Shown: piece by piece, positions 44,501 through 56,900 of the stretch
Position numbering within the stretch: the stretch's first letter is position 1
Layout of the letters: every line of letters starts with the position of its first letter
Assembly: GCA_022457065.1 (NCBI GenBank)
Contig: JAJGBQ010000001.1
Location: 7,006,001 to 7,070,000 of the forward strand
Direction of reading: 5' to 3'
From: Curvularia sp. ZM96
Lineage: Eukaryota > Ascomycota > Dothideomycetes > Pleosporales > Pleosporaceae
DNA length: 64,000 nt
Notes under the pieces: model-generated
Told to the model about the DNA's origin: nothing
Database searches by the model: none
The model's input: only the letters and a program-made list of their open reading frames with translations
Position numbers and translations under genes: made by a program

Positions 44501-46632
44501 CTAAACGAGGTCAATCACATAATTTACGGCTGTACCAGACTGATCCCTGAGCACCTCAGTGTAGCAATTGCTAAAGTTTACGTCTCCATCATCCACAACG
44601 TCTCCGAGAGTATCGACCAGGCTGCCTTCTACAGGTACGTCGAATTTTCCAATCCTTCGGTAAACACCTTTCTCCGGACTTGCACGCTGTAGCACCAGAC
44701 CTGTAACCATACTTCTACTATCATGGGATTCGAAAATTGGTAGCAGGAGTACATCCTGGAGCTGCTCTTCATTGTCATCGGGTGTGTTATCCGGATACAT
44801 TACACATAGAACTACGTCTTCATTGTCAGAGAAAAGTAGCGTTCTGGCAGATGTATCGAATCGCATGCTGTGCAGGCCGTAACAGCGAATCCGAACTGTT
44901 GCGTTGTCGATTGCCCCTAAAGGATCAGGTCCTGTGTGCTCGATTTCGACATCCAGTACAGATATCAGCATGCTCAAACCAGAAAGATCTCTAAAGGAAC
45001 CTGCAATTCGAGTATCCACAGCGGCCCAAGACCAGGTAGGGGCAATGTATGTTCCCTTTGTCCGACGTGGCCGTGGCCGTGGCGACCAAGTATACCAGCA
45101 CAATTGAGCCTCCATGTTCCGTCTCCACAATCCTGCGACATAGTGATCGTGCGTTTGTTGTTGTATCTCTCTAGCAAGACCGGAGATGGCAACAAGCTTA
45201 TCATTGGGATACGTCAATTTACAATTGCTGTATGTATGAACGATCCATGGCCACATCGAATTGACCAAGCGCTTTTTATGTAGCATTATGGAATTCATTG
45301 AAATAAAAGCTGGCAAATTCTCCGGGAAGCTTTCACAAACAATGGTATGATTACACTCCCAAAAGAGCTCGGTGGTAGTAAATTGAAGGGTGCGCACGGC
45401 TAACAATCGTTCCTGGAGAACCCAGCCTCGTTCCATAAGTGGCATCTGGGATAAGCATCTCGAATAGAGGGTTAGAGGCGCAGCACAATAAGAGACAGTA
45501 TCGTGGTTGTTTGATAGTTCCATTTGGAAATTCCAGTGGGTAGGACGAGGGAAGAAGCAGCCACCTCGTCCATCTCTTGCACCAGCAGCTGCAATATTAA
45601 GGCCAGAGCTCCCGTAGACGCTTGACATAGCCGCCGCCTCTCGCCTCCAGTCCTCAGGATCGTCTTGGATGATGCATAGAGTGTCTATCCAAATGTACGC
45701 AAAGCCCAAATCACGCGCTATCGTTATGGCGTCTCGAACTGTGCGAGAGAGAGCCTCATCTGGTATATGAATTTGTAGCTGACGTAGATTACTTTTGCTT
45801 AGCATAAGATGCTTGATTGTACCCCAGCAATGACTCAGTGTCGCGTATTCGACCGACGTCTTGAATTCATCTCGAAGGTGGACTTGGCATCGACCCATGG
45901 CAGTAGAAACCAGCCTCGTTGGTCTGTGTTTTGGCGAACGAACTTTGCATGCATCGTGATTTGAAGAGCACTCGTGTAGCCACTTTTTGGCCAATTTTAG
46001 TGAAGATTTCGTGCTTCGTGCACCAAGCTCATCAATAGACGGCTCATGAGCTTTTACAGGAAGTTAGGTAGCGATCAAGCAATAACAGAGTGTTTGCACA
46101 TACAGCTTCTGCGTGTAGGATGCAAAACCACACAGTACTCTCCAAACACTAAGGGGTCTTGTCTAGAATAGGTGGAAACAATAGTTGCATCAATTGCATC
46201 TAGCACAAGCGGTGGATAACTGGGTGTTGTCGAGCGTCTTCCCAGATTTGGTATGATGAACTTGAGGCCGAGTTGAAAATATTCCCCGGATATGGATGTC
46301 TCAGGATGTTGATATTGCATACGTTGCACGTGAATGCCTAGCAACTCATGTGTGCCGATCATTGATACATCCGTGATACTCTGGTCAATCTGATGTACAC
46401 GTGGTCCATTTTTCCAAAATTGATAACAAAGTGGGCAGTGATTCGATGCTGCCGATTGAAGTTCCGCAGGATGCTGGTGGTGAGGGAACAGTTGTCCCGG
46501 GTTTAGCCATGAATCCCGCTTGTCAAAAAAGGACTGGCAAGGAGTGCAAAGTTTCGCAGAAGGACCTAGTGAAGGATCTAGTCGAGTTTCCCAACCTGAA
46601 AAGTCGGCCTTGTAGGCGCTATTCTCAGTCAT
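44501..46632 (-). CDS. HET-domain protein (heterokaryon incompatibility type)
   Basis: Minus strand, exons 46632-46104 and 46050-44501 (53-bp intron); 692 residues. The N-terminal 180 residues include a CxPCxSFF / CPLCYQFW cysteine pair pattern common at the start of HET proteins. The HET domain spans about residues 243-400: block 1 YATLSHCWGT, block 2 YIWIDTLCIIQDDPEDW followed by MSSVYGSSGLNIAAAGA, block 3 MERGWVLQERLLAVRTLQF. The C-terminal 250 residues, with a conserved PTWSWAAVD, complete the usual layout. HET proteins trigger a cell-death reaction after fusion of unlike hyphae, but most members of this large family have no tested role. The start ATG at 46632 replaces a longer frame that begins at GTG. 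Gene looks intact. Confidence 0.9.
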
Positions 46633-47298
46633 ATTTCTGGTGTTAGTAGGTATAAGGATGGGTGCCCTTGACACGGTGTAAGCCAGGAAATGGGGGCCTA
46701 GATAGCGGGGGTAGTTACAATGGGCTAGTTACAATGGACTACCTAGGGTAAGGTGTCAGCAACAACAACTTTTAGTTGCAGCTACGTACAGCGCTTACTC
46801 TTAAGATGGTATCAATATTTCCAGTCTAAGAGTCTCGCGTTGTAGCTCTAGCCGAAAACAATCGTTGCTTGATACTCCACTATTAGTCTGCTGCAGCTTG
46901 TAGACTCGGCGGAGCGCACAAGAAGAACGGGCCACCGGAAACGGAAAGGTTGCCAGACATATGTGTACTACCTACCACAATGCAAGTGCTTAAATGCGGA
47001 TTGCAGCTGCCTCTGCAGCAATCATTCTAGTTTTACCCCACGGGCACGAACCACAAAACGCGCATATTACCATTGGTTATCACCACTCTGGCTACCGCAT
47101 CGACACTACGTCCTAACAAGCGGAAGACGTCGATACCCGGAATTGGGATGTTTGCGCACGCTTGAGTGATGAGATGATTACAATGACGAAAGACTATTCC
47201 TGACTCGGCGTGCCCCTCCAACCTAGGCAAGCTCAGAGCTACCCCGCCAGCCATTGTATCAGTCGACTCGAAGCACGACAACGGCTCCAACCTCCACG
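46633..47298. promoter_or_regulatory. Divergent upstream region, HET gene / CAB2
   Basis: 666 bp between the two divergent start codons, so it holds both promoters. Near 46720-46735 the short phrase 'gttacaatgg' occurs twice in close succession. No factor site can be assigned. Confidence 0.45.
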
Positions 47299-48444
47299 AT
47301 GACAGACCCAAGCGCAGAACAGGCCGAGAATCACTACTTTGCCAACGAGCCACCGCCAAAAGATCTAAAGACGAATACAACTCTTGCGAGAGAGTTTATC
47401 AAACGCCATGCTGATGACGACCGTCGCGTGGTGCTCGTCACGTCAGGCGGTACAACGGTGCCATTAGAACAGCAGACTGTGCGATACATCGATAACTTCT
47501 CTGCTGGCACGCGCGGAGCTACCAGCGCCGAGTACTTTCTCGAAAATGGATATGCCGTCATCTTCCTTCACCGGCAATTCTCGCTCTTACCCTTTTCGAG
47601 ACACTACTCGCATAACACGCGCTCTTTCCTGGACTATATGAAGGAAGAGAATGGCAAAGTGGTGGTAGACGAACAACATCAGGATCAGATGCTACGGGTC
47701 TTGCGCCAGTATACTGAGGTCAAGCGCGGAAACAAGCTGTTGATTCTCTCCTACGTGACCATTACCGAGTACCTGTGGAATCTGCGTGAGGTTGCGCAGC
47801 TCATGCGCCCGCTCGGTCCAAAAGCCATGTTCTACCTGGCCGCTGCCGTGTCTGACTTCTTTGTGCCCCAAGACCGCATGGTCGAACACAAGATACAGTC
47901 GAACGAGGAATTCCATGCCGGCGCAGATGGTGTGGGCGGAAGCCAATCAAAGCCGCCAGCGGCACGTACCCAAGGCAAAAGTCTCATTATCGACCTTGAG
48001 CCTGTTCCCAAGTTTCTGAAACAACTTGTGGACGGTTGGGCGCCAGATGCAATGATTGTGAGCTTCAAGCTCGAGACGGACCCTGCGCTGCTAGTCACCA
48101 AGGCCAAGTACGCGCTGAACAAATACTCGCACCATCTTGTCATTGGAAACTTGCTGCTCACTCGAAAGTGGGAAGTTGTCTTTGTATCGGCGCTTGAAGG
48201 TGAGAAGTGGATCAGAGTACCCACGAATCGTAGAACAAAGAGTTTGTCGGGCAGGCCATCTCTTGTTGGATCTGCTGATCAACTGGCGAACAAGGAAACT
48301 GAGACTGGTGGACCGATTGCCACCGAACGGGGTGTACCACGGGGTGAACCATCCGTGGAAATTGAATCTCTAATCATTCCACAAATTGCTTCTATGCATA
48401 GCAAACTCATAGAGAACGCTCAAGGACGAGCTACAGCTTCTTAG
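47299..48444 (+). CDS. CAB2: Phosphopantothenate-cysteine ligase (coenzyme A biosynthesis)
   Basis: Single exon, 381 residues; ATG at 47299 follows a short non-ATG open stretch. Conserved eukaryotic PPCS motifs are present in order: VVLVTSGGTTVPLEQQ (nucleotide-binding loop), VRYIDNFSAGTRGATSAEYF, FLHRQFSLLPFSRHY, PKAMFYLAAAVSDFFVP and KLETDPALLVTKAKYAL. It joins 4'-phosphopantothenate to cysteine with a nucleotide triphosphate in the cytosol, the second step from pantothenate to coenzyme A. The C-terminus has a modest Thr/Glu-rich extension in place of the compact fungal end. It is divergent from the HET gene and convergent with an MFS transporter, 141 bp apart. Confidence 0.93.
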   Translation: MTDPSAEQAENHYFANEPPPKDLKTNTTLAREFIKRHADDDRRVVLVTSGGTTVPLEQQTVRYIDNFSAGTRGATSAEYFLENGYAVIFLHRQFSLLPFSRHYSHNTRSFLDYMKEENGKVVVDEQHQDQMLRVLRQYTEVKRGNKLLILSYVTITEYLWNLREVAQLMRPLGPKAMFYLAAAVSDFFVPQDRMVEHKIQSNEEFHAGADGVGGSQSKPPAARTQGKSLIIDLEPVPKFLKQLVDGWAPDAMIVSFKLETDPALLVTKAKYALNKYSHHLVIGNLLLTRKWEVVFVSALEGEKWIRVPTNRRTKSLSGRPSLVGSADQLANKETETGGPIATERGVPRGEPSVEIESLIIPQIASMHSKLIENAQGRATAS

Positions 48445-48585
48445 TAACGATATGCTCCTCAATCCACACATTTCGTCAGGACCATTCGCCTTGGTTACCT
48501 GGATTGCATTTGAGTAGGGTATATCTCTGCACTATATGTTCATTGGGCGTTTCGTGTACACATCGTCGTTTCATAACCATACTGT

Positions 48586-50455
48586 TTACTCCAGAATCAC
48601 TTTCCACTGTGCCGCTGTGTGACGTATGCTTGCACCATAGCGGATAAGAAGTACTCCACCGAAAAGAACCACTCCTGCAAAGATTCCAGCCATTGCCCCG
48701 AAGGCATTTACATATCCAGCGTCACTGACCCAAGGTACCACACCGTAAAGAAAGCCAAAAGCCACAATGTTCTTAAGCCCATTGATGAGCAGCAGGACAT
48801 CTGAGTTGACTGGATACGCGCAGTCACTGGCATATGCCAACGTAATTGTGGGAAGCGCAGTCAGTGAGACGGAAATCATACCGTAGCCAAAGAAGAGTGA
48901 TATCCATGGCAGCGTATTCTGCACACCATACGCGAACAATATAGAGCCCGCTGTAGTAAGCACGAGTGGAATGGCCACCAGATATAGTCTGCTTTCGGGC
49001 TCATAGATACCTAGGTACTTTTTGGTCCGCCATCTGCACCACATGTCTACAAGGTCACCTAGACGCCATTAGCGAAGTCTATAATAACCCAGATTCAGGC
49101 TTTTCTCACCTCCAGCCCAGGATCCAAACACGTTACCCAAGATGCCGGGAATGTTGATGAGACCATTGATCTGTGGGCTCCAGTTGTATGGAGGCGCCTG
49201 GAGAACAAATGGATTGAGAATGTTGACTGCGACTGTAAGAACAAGCGAGATCGAGTAGCAGAGAAACGCATAGATGGCTGCTGGATATACGATCATCGGA
49301 AATGGTCTACTGGGTGTCAGTGAGATGTACCTTCTCTCTCGGATACTACTCACCGGATAAACATTTTCGCTAGATTGGTTTCAGCAGTCCCGGACCACAG
49401 ACTGAGGTTTTGTCTCCACGTTTTCTTTGGTAACTGATTCAGCGACATACTAGTAGACGATCCTTGGGGCGACTTGTCGTCAGTCACAACGATTCTCTCG
49501 TTTGGAGTGTCGTTTGGAGTGCATGTGGCCACGCTATCGCGGCCAACCTCACGCCGGTATTTGGTTTCTGGAACGAAGAGTAGGATTGTGAAGAAGTTTA
49601 ATGCAGTAAAGATCACCGAGATCCATTTTTGCCATCGCCAGGACAGATTTGCAACGATAAAGCCGCAAATTAAGGGCCCAAAGCTATTGCCTCCTGCTAT
49701 GGCGTTCCTGGTGCATGTCAGAACGGTCTTTTTCAGAATCAGCCAAGGTCGGAAGGGTCGCTCTTACATGTATATCCCCATCTTACCACCTCGCTCGTGC
49801 AAGAAGTACAGGTCCTAGATGTTACATGAGCCAAGGGCCAAAAAAGGTTACCTATTGGCGTGCAAAAAGAGCAAGGGCTTACATTCACCATAGCTGCGCC
49901 CAAAGCCTCTGTTGAAGAACCCGCGAACGCTGCGACAATGTTGCTACCAAGCAAGCTCCCAAACGAGGTTGCCACAGCACCCCATATATAACAGACGCAG
50001 AGCAGTCCGCTTGCTACAACGAAGACTGGCCGTTTACCAAAGTAATTGGCCATTGGCACCCAGAAGAAATTGAACGCGCCAAGGACCAGGATGGGATAGA
50101 TCAGTAACTTCGAGGTTTCGTCCATTGCTTTATCAAACTCAATGGATAGAATATAGAAGGCCGGCGATAGGCCACCGATACCGAAGTTGGTCAAGAATGT
50201 AAAGGCACACACCGATGCGAACGCGACATGTTTTTTCCACAGCGGCCATCGAAGAGGATCATTGGGGTCGGTTGGCGAGGGTTGCGGGTACAAAACGATG
50301 CTGGTTGAAGATTCACCAGTACCGGCTACACAATACACTTGTTAATCTCCCTTGGATCAAAGCGGGCACAACAATTACGGGTATCTAAACCTACTCTTCT
50401 GCAACACCACGGTGCCATCCGTCCTATCCAAATCTCTCATACAAATGAAGCGCAT
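48586..50455 (-). CDS. MFS transporter (DHA1-like drug/polyamine antiporter type)
   Basis: Minus strand, six exons: 50455-50395, 50325-49883, 49814-49768, 49707-49354, 49306-49110 and 49058-48586; 524 residues. Two in-frame ATGs exist (50455 and 50440, five codons apart); I use the first. All joins keep frame and rebuild known elements: a cytosolic start with SPTDPNDPLRWPLWKKHVA, helix 1, the loop-2/3 motif PMANYFGKRPVFV, the short 47-nt exon DLYFLHERGGKMGIYM and then NAIAGGNSFGPLICGFIV. About twelve membrane spans are expected, with a long central loop. The DPNDPLxWP start is typical of DHA1/Hol1-type fungal facilitators at the plasma membrane, not of the allantoate/pantothenate permeases, so its position beside CAB2 probably does not mean pantothenate uptake. 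Substrate unknown. Confidence 0.86.
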
Positions 50456-52737
50456 GTTTGCCGAAAAAACGCGCGCGCCCGAGACGTTCAGTTCGGATAA
50501 GAAATCGATACCCAGGACCAGAACCAGAAATTGTCGCTCTTTGCCGCGTCTCCTTTTGGTGACATGGGAAAATGGCCTCTTAAAGCCAGGCAGACGTACC
50601 GAGCGCTGGATACTGCGGTTACGAAAGCAGGTCTATGTATGCTTTCAGCTTATCTTTTCTACGCATCGGAGCTCTCTCCATATGCACTTGCCCCCCTCCT
50701 TCTGTTTTAACACTATAATCGGTTGCATATGAATAGGCTCAATGTTTTTGTTTCGGCTCGTCTGGTTGGCTGGGTCATAGTGTACGATTGTCGCGGGGGG
50801 GCTTGAATAATGCATGAATGTCGGGGTGTGCGGGGCTGGTCACCATGCCGTGCTTGTCTTTGGATCGACGACCGACTAGGCTAGGACAATGGGTACCAAT
50901 ACGTGATACATGATCCTACGGTCAGCTCTTCAAAAGGAAAGTTGCACGCTACGCCGAACACAAAAGGGGTAAAGGGCGGGATCATGAGAACGAAGTCTCA
51001 GAACCTGGTCGCCGGTTGTTTTTGGGCGGCTGCATGGACCTCGTCTCGTTCGAGGGATTCTGTCATCGCAGCCAAACAGCGCATGCCCTCTGGTGGTGCG
51101 TTCAGCTGCCCGTTACCATCAGCGTATCCGTGCCTTGGCCACGGCGTCGAGAGATACCGTTTCTGATTGTAAGAGATGTGAAGCTTAGTTTGTTGAAGGC
51201 GACAAGACGGAGAGTCTTTGTCATCCCAAACAGACAACTGGCATGCAGCAGTCATGCACAGTCATGCGCAGTACATATCGCCAAGTACATGCACCAAATT
51301 GAGTATGTATCCACGGCGATATTAGACGCCTCAAATTTCAGAAACATCGTCCCATCACAGCAACATGCCGTTTTCGTTTTGCGAAGGCAAATACTCGCAG
51401 CTGAATCTACTGACACTATCGGCACAGAACTTCTACCTACGTTCCAAACACTGACCCTTCTCCTTATTAGCTAGTTTATTAGTCGCCAGATCCCCGAAAC
51501 AGAAGGTTCGATCAGAAATCTACGTTTACTGTTATTCAACAGCCGCCCGGTTCAGGAAGCGTTCGTGCTGTGGCCGGTGCTGAGATGGGTTACGTATGGT
51601 ACAGAGATCTGGATATCCCGCCGCGGATGATACCCTGCACAGCGCCGGCTGCCAATCCTGAACATTGCACATACTCTGCAGGGTACTCGAACGGCGACTG
51701 AACCGTCTGATCACTGTGGCAATCCATCACGCTATGGAAAAATGGTGGTGTTTGCATCAGCCGCGATTTCTCGGCCTGCTTCTACGTCGAATCTAGGGTT
51801 GGGCCAATGCTCGCTACGAAGCTGCATGCGTTTCATATCTCCAAGAGGTTCTACAAACTGCAGCTCCTGCAGTAGCGAACGTCTACCCCTGGCCACTGGA
51901 GGATATCCTCGGGAGTCGAGAAATGGTGGGCGGTTACACCCTTGCAATGCTGTACCACAACTCCAAGGCTCAATCGAGTCCCTCAGGCCTGGTCTTGCAA
52001 CAGTACAAGTGGGTTTAGACCATAACGTCCTCCGCGGCTCTCTAGCTTGATCAAGTAATTTCCTTGCCCGTTTCCTATGGCGTCGACCGAGAAGATCATC
52101 ATGACCACTGCCCCAGGTTGTAAATCATACTACCCGAGTGGATATGGAGTCAGAGCCCACTGGTGTTGTTGCTCGACAGATGCCATCGTGCAAGAGGCAT
52201 GTTGACAAGCCAGTGCACGTTACCGTTACTTTTTCTTGCCCCGAGCTCCCCCGCTACGCTGGGTCACAAACGACGCCTTGCGTCCTGTTATGGGGCGCAT
52301 ACGGGACATGGCAGATCGCATCTTGCCATGAGCGACCAAAGACACGGCGTCATCTCGCGCCCGTTACGCATCCATTGAACTACGATCAATAGAGCACAGC
52401 ACTGTCTGACTGGGGCAAGTGGGACACACGGTAACACACGTTCCTAGCACTCGTCCCTCGACGAAATCCCAAACTCGCCCTTGTCGCCGTCCCATTGGCT
52501 AGCATTGGCCGGCTTGTTTTGGTGGGACCAATTCCGACTTGATAAGCAAGGTGTCTCAACTCTGAGTCTTTTCGCACGCTGGACATTGTGCGACTTTATC
52601 TCGTGTTTCCAAACCAAATCTTCATATCAAGGTCTCCTCCCTTCCACGGATAGGGCTCCAGTGTCTTACTTCTCGTCAGCTTTTTTTTATCTCTTTCACA
52701 TTGTCTTCCTCGTGTGCTTCATCACGTTTAGCAAAAT
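50456..52737. other. Intergenic, no gene seen
   Basis: 2.3 kb between divergent genes (MFS on minus, hypothetical on plus), so it contains both promoters. Open frames of up to 152 codons have no motifs. The T-rich, CT-rich run just before 52738 fits a leader region. Confidence 0.5.
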
Positions 52738-53925
52738 ATGGATTCTTCGACAATGAAGAAAGGAGCGACACATAAATCCTGGCCTTTGACAGCAGCAACC
52801 GGAGCATCGTTGCCACCGAAGACCCCCCAGTCGCCTTGTTCGTCAGCTAAGACAGCCGAGTTGTGGGATAGATATGAGAAAGTGGCTGTAGAGAAGGCCA
52901 AAGAAAGAGACGAGTTGACACATCGATTGAGCGAACAGAACCATAGCTCCCCTTCACGGACAAGAATCGATTCCAAGTTCAGACGTAGACACACTGCCAC
53001 GCCTTCGACAACAGTGTCTACCTGCAAGACATGCCAGCACACCATCACCTATGGCTCTGGTATCTGTGAACGCTGCATTAAAACGGTTGTGGTTTCCAGG
53101 GAAGCCGGAGAGACGACACCGCCTCTCAGTCCCGCCGAAGGCACCATGGGCTTCACTGATGCCACCAGTCCTTCGCAACTCGCACAACGAGAGGAAGTCA
53201 TTACACCCAGCTACACCTCGCCCAAGCGACCCTCCTTCTGCCCTCTTCCCTCGCACGCTCCCCCCGCCCTCCTCAACCGCCGCCACAAATCCCCCAGCGA
53301 ACCCAGCCAGCCATCCCTCCGCCTCGACACCACCTCGCTGCCCCCCACCACACGCTCTCAAATCAGCTCTCCCCCCATGACCCCGACATCCCCGCACTTG
53401 AGCTCTCCCGCCCCGCCGCCAACCGCGCACTCCATCTGCTCCACGCGCCGCTCCAGCCTCGCAAACGTCACCTTGGTCCCGAAACCGGCGTACCTCCACG
53501 TCCGCAACGACAGCGGCACACCCTCTGAATTCAGCACTTTGTACCAGACGGTTTCGACCGCGACAACGCCACCAGGTAGCTTGCACCGCTTCGGGTACCC
53601 GTTGCAGAACGCGACGAGCGTATGGGACGATTGGGATACCGAGGAAGAAGAGGACGAGGAGCAGGAGGTTGAGACGGATAGAGCGGGGATTGTGTCGTGG
53701 ATGGGGCTCAGGAAAGGAAAGGCAGCAGCGAGGGGTGGGAAGCCTAGTTTGGAGCAGCCGGTTGAGGGTGGTGCTGGCTGTGAGGGGGAGCAGCAGCAGC
53801 AACAGCAGCAGCTAAGGGCCGAGGGGAGTCTAAGAGGGGGAAGTGGTGGTGGGGTGGGGACGGAGAAGGTGAGGAAACCGAGTGGGATTTTGAGGGCGTT
53901 GAGTTGTGGGTGTGGGGCTGAGTGA
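52738..53925 (+). CDS. Hypothetical Ser/Pro-rich protein with a CX2C...CX2C motif
   Basis: Single exon, 395 residues, ATG at 52738. A short helical segment (AELWDRYEKVAVEKAKERDE) is followed by a possible zinc-binding motif C96-x2-C99-x10-C110-x2-C113 (CKTCQHTITYGSGICERC). Then comes a long Ser/Pro/Thr-rich disordered region with many SP/TP sites, an acidic patch with WDDWDTEEEEDEEQE, a poly-Gln run from CAG repeats near 53790-53810, and a cysteine-containing end (LSCGCGAE). The C-terminal cysteines could be lipidated, but that is only a guess. No family was recognised. The opposite strand also stays open for 282 codons here, which is a by-product of composition. Confidence 0.6.
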   Translation: MDSSTMKKGATHKSWPLTAATGASLPPKTPQSPCSSAKTAELWDRYEKVAVEKAKERDELTHRLSEQNHSSPSRTRIDSKFRRRHTATPSTTVSTCKTCQHTITYGSGICERCIKTVVVSREAGETTPPLSPAEGTMGFTDATSPSQLAQREEVITPSYTSPKRPSFCPLPSHAPPALLNRRHKSPSEPSQPSLRLDTTSLPPTTRSQISSPPMTPTSPHLSSPAPPPTAHSICSTRRSSLANVTLVPKPAYLHVRNDSGTPSEFSTLYQTVSTATTPPGSLHRFGYPLQNATSVWDDWDTEEEEDEEQEVETDRAGIVSWMGLRKGKAAARGGKPSLEQPVEGGAGCEGEQQQQQQQLRAEGSLRGGSGGGVGTEKVRKPSGILRALSCGCGAE

Positions 53926-56900
53926 AGACACTCTCTTCCTGTCCTTTCCTTCTCTGCTGCTTTCGCTTCGTTGTACTGAATCCATTTGGGACACTAGACT
54001 ATACTCTCTTTCACCTTATTTCCTTTGTCAAAAGGCGTTGTGGTGTATATATACACGGTTGGGGGTCTGGCGCAAGGTAATAGATAGAGGTACACTTATA
54101 CAGTATGTTTAATGTTCTAGTAGTAATGAATAAAATTTCAAAGCAAAAAAAAAAGGCTTCACTCGGGTGCTAGGTTGATAATGGATGGGTCTCTGGGGTG
54201 CTAGATCGCCGGTGGATGTGTGGTATAGGGGTGGTTCTGGTTGTGTTTCGAAACCTTGTTGTATACTGAGTACGAGATTGGTTAGATTGCCAAGGTTGGA
54301 TAGGGATACTGTGATATAGCAATTGGATAAGCACTAATTTTCAGAAGATGCTTTTGCTTTCCGCGGCTTTTTTTGTGAATAAAGTTGCTGTGTTATAGTC
54401 TAACCTTGTGCATATATGACAGCAAGGGGTAAAACGTATTTAGTTCTCTGCATGTAGAGACGAGGGAACAGAGCTCGCTATAGGCTGACACCACCTCCTG
54501 ATGGATAATTTTGGGTCAATATCATTAACAGGAGATGTTTGATTCTCCTTTGGTTTGCCAATGTTCCTAGAGCTGAACCCAAGTGTGTCGACAGGATCGG
54601 ACAAAGACATGGCAGGTTCAGGGCCCTCAGTTCCAACAAATAGCCGTCCATGTGCTGAACGGTTCAACGGAGATGTCGGCAGCAATGAGAAGACTAGTAC
54701 GTAATCAACAGCGGCCGAGGAGGAAGAGACAGCGGGCATTTGCTACAGCGATGTGGGTGCGCAGACGACGCTACCGAAGCCCAACAAGACCCAACCATGG
54801 ACGGCGAGCGGCTCGGAACGGACGTGGCATTGGAGTCGATGTCGCAGGCCAGTGAAGAAGGACGATCTACTCCATGTTGCATGCTGGAAGCCGAAAGTCA
54901 CAAGGTCAATAGAAGCATGCAGGGGATCTGCGGGTTAAGCGAAAAACATATTACTCAAAGCAGCTAGCGTACCACGACGGGAAAGAGAGATTGGCATGGA
55001 TGGGAATTGGTTTCTCGTATCTCCGATGAACAGGTGCACCTGAAGGTAATGGATGCAACGCGAGCCAACCATGGCTTCCCACCACCATAGCAGTGTCGAC
55101 GAAGCGCCTGTGTGTTGGCAGACGGAGGCCGCGTGTTGAATTTGGCTCCCGGGTGGCGCAAGGCAGCTGATGATGTGCTGCAACGGTTGACGGAGCGGGG
55201 GCGCCAGCCGAAGAAATGTCAGACGGCGTCAGAGCCTAAAGTTAAGGGCTAAAGTTAGCGATAAGCCACAAGGGATGGCCGACCAGCGGGCCGAAGCCAT
55301 CAACGAGGTCGCACAGGGCAACGACAGCGTTTGGCTGAGGGAGCCAGAGAGGAGAGGAGAGGAGAGGACGAGGGCGAGAGAGAACAAGACGAAGATGTAT
55401 CAGGCCAGTATCAGACAACGGACGGGCAAGTGATGCAACAAGGGCGCACCAGCCATGCAGGGCAGCATGGAGACGTCACAGCACGAGCGAAATAGGGCTG
55501 GAAAAGGCGGAGGCGGCTAGTGCTGGGGACATGGACGTGGACATGGACAGAGCACGTCGCCCGGCCCAATTTCCATTGTGCTGTGCATGCATGGAAACAA
55601 AGAAGGAAGGAAGGCGCAAGCAGTGGGGCAGCCGGACTTGGCAGGTGCCATGTTGATGTCGATTTGCAAGCCCTAGGGCAGAAGGCCCGCCGGCGTGTTG
55701 GGGACCAATTTCCCAGGTACGAAGTGTCATCTGTTTGTATTTGCGAGGGCAGCATTGTAGTGCTGACGCCACTGACGGAGGGTTCGTACGACTCGAGCCG
55801 GTAGCATGCGGCAGAGGCTGGGTCGCTAGTAGCTAACTGTAGCCATGGCTCCCGCTGGGCCACGGTATGGTGCTGTGGGCGGAAGCGGCGACCCGACGGC
55901 GGACGTGGGCGGTGTCAGAGTGCTGATTCAGGCCGAGTGAACATGCTTCTAGAACGCTTGCATTCTTGTACGTAACTTCTTGTTCGTAAATTCTTGTCTC
56001 GGCGTCTTGGTGTCTTGGACGCTGCAGCGCAATCTCGGGCGCGTATGGTGCGGTGAGACGGAAGGCAAGAGCGTCGGGTTGTGCCTGCTGGTCCAAGTCA
56101 GGGGTAACCGCCGGCTAGGCCGGGACAGGCGGCCGCTGTGGGGAGGCGCGGCAGGGCTTTCCTGGGCGTGATTGGGCTGGCCGTGCAATCTCTTCACTGC
56201 AATCCTTCGCGCTTGAAGCTTAGCTGGTAGCCGAAGGCTTGACTGTGCCGGTGGCTTGGTGACAGCGCACCACCGTTGCCAGGTGTTTGAGGTTGCCATT
56301 GACATCTACCAGGTACCAAGTCGTTGAACACTGACACACGCACTCACTGACAAACAACAGATGGCCAACAAACAAACAGGCCCGCAACCAACACCTGCAG
56401 CGTCTCCTCCCCGCCCTGGGCCGCGATCCGCCGCCCGGCACAATGGCAGAGAGCGTCAACCAATCCCTGCGCCCAGAAATAGAAAAATCCACAAGCCCAC
56501 CCCCCGCGATGATCCAACCGCCCTGGGCCAGCATTGGCTGGCGCTCCTCCCCCTGAAGCCCGCCTGTACCAGATACCGTCATTGGCCAGGGCGCCCAAAT
56601 GCCCATCTGTCTGTCTTTTGCCCGTCGCGGCCGAGCCCATGACTAGCCTCGCTGAAGGCTCTCGTATAGCCTGTTTCGACCACAGGTACTTGAGCCCGCG
56701 CTTGCCCGCCTGCCCATTTCCCTCCTCACCCGCTGTAGGCTCCTCTCAAGCCCGCTGCCTTCAGCTCCGTCCTTCTTTTACCCACGACACTCGTTGCATC
56801 CAAGCCGTCTGGGCCGCTGTCACTCGTTTCCAGCGCCCTCGACCTGCTCGCCTAGTCCCCTGTCTCTTCGATAATTCTTAATTCCTCGCATCAAACGGTA

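Noticed and set aside
52954..53802. 282-codon minus-strand frame opposite the Ser/Pro-rich hypothetical protein
   Set aside because: Composition mirrors the repetitive coding strand, with no ATG-led conserved domain.
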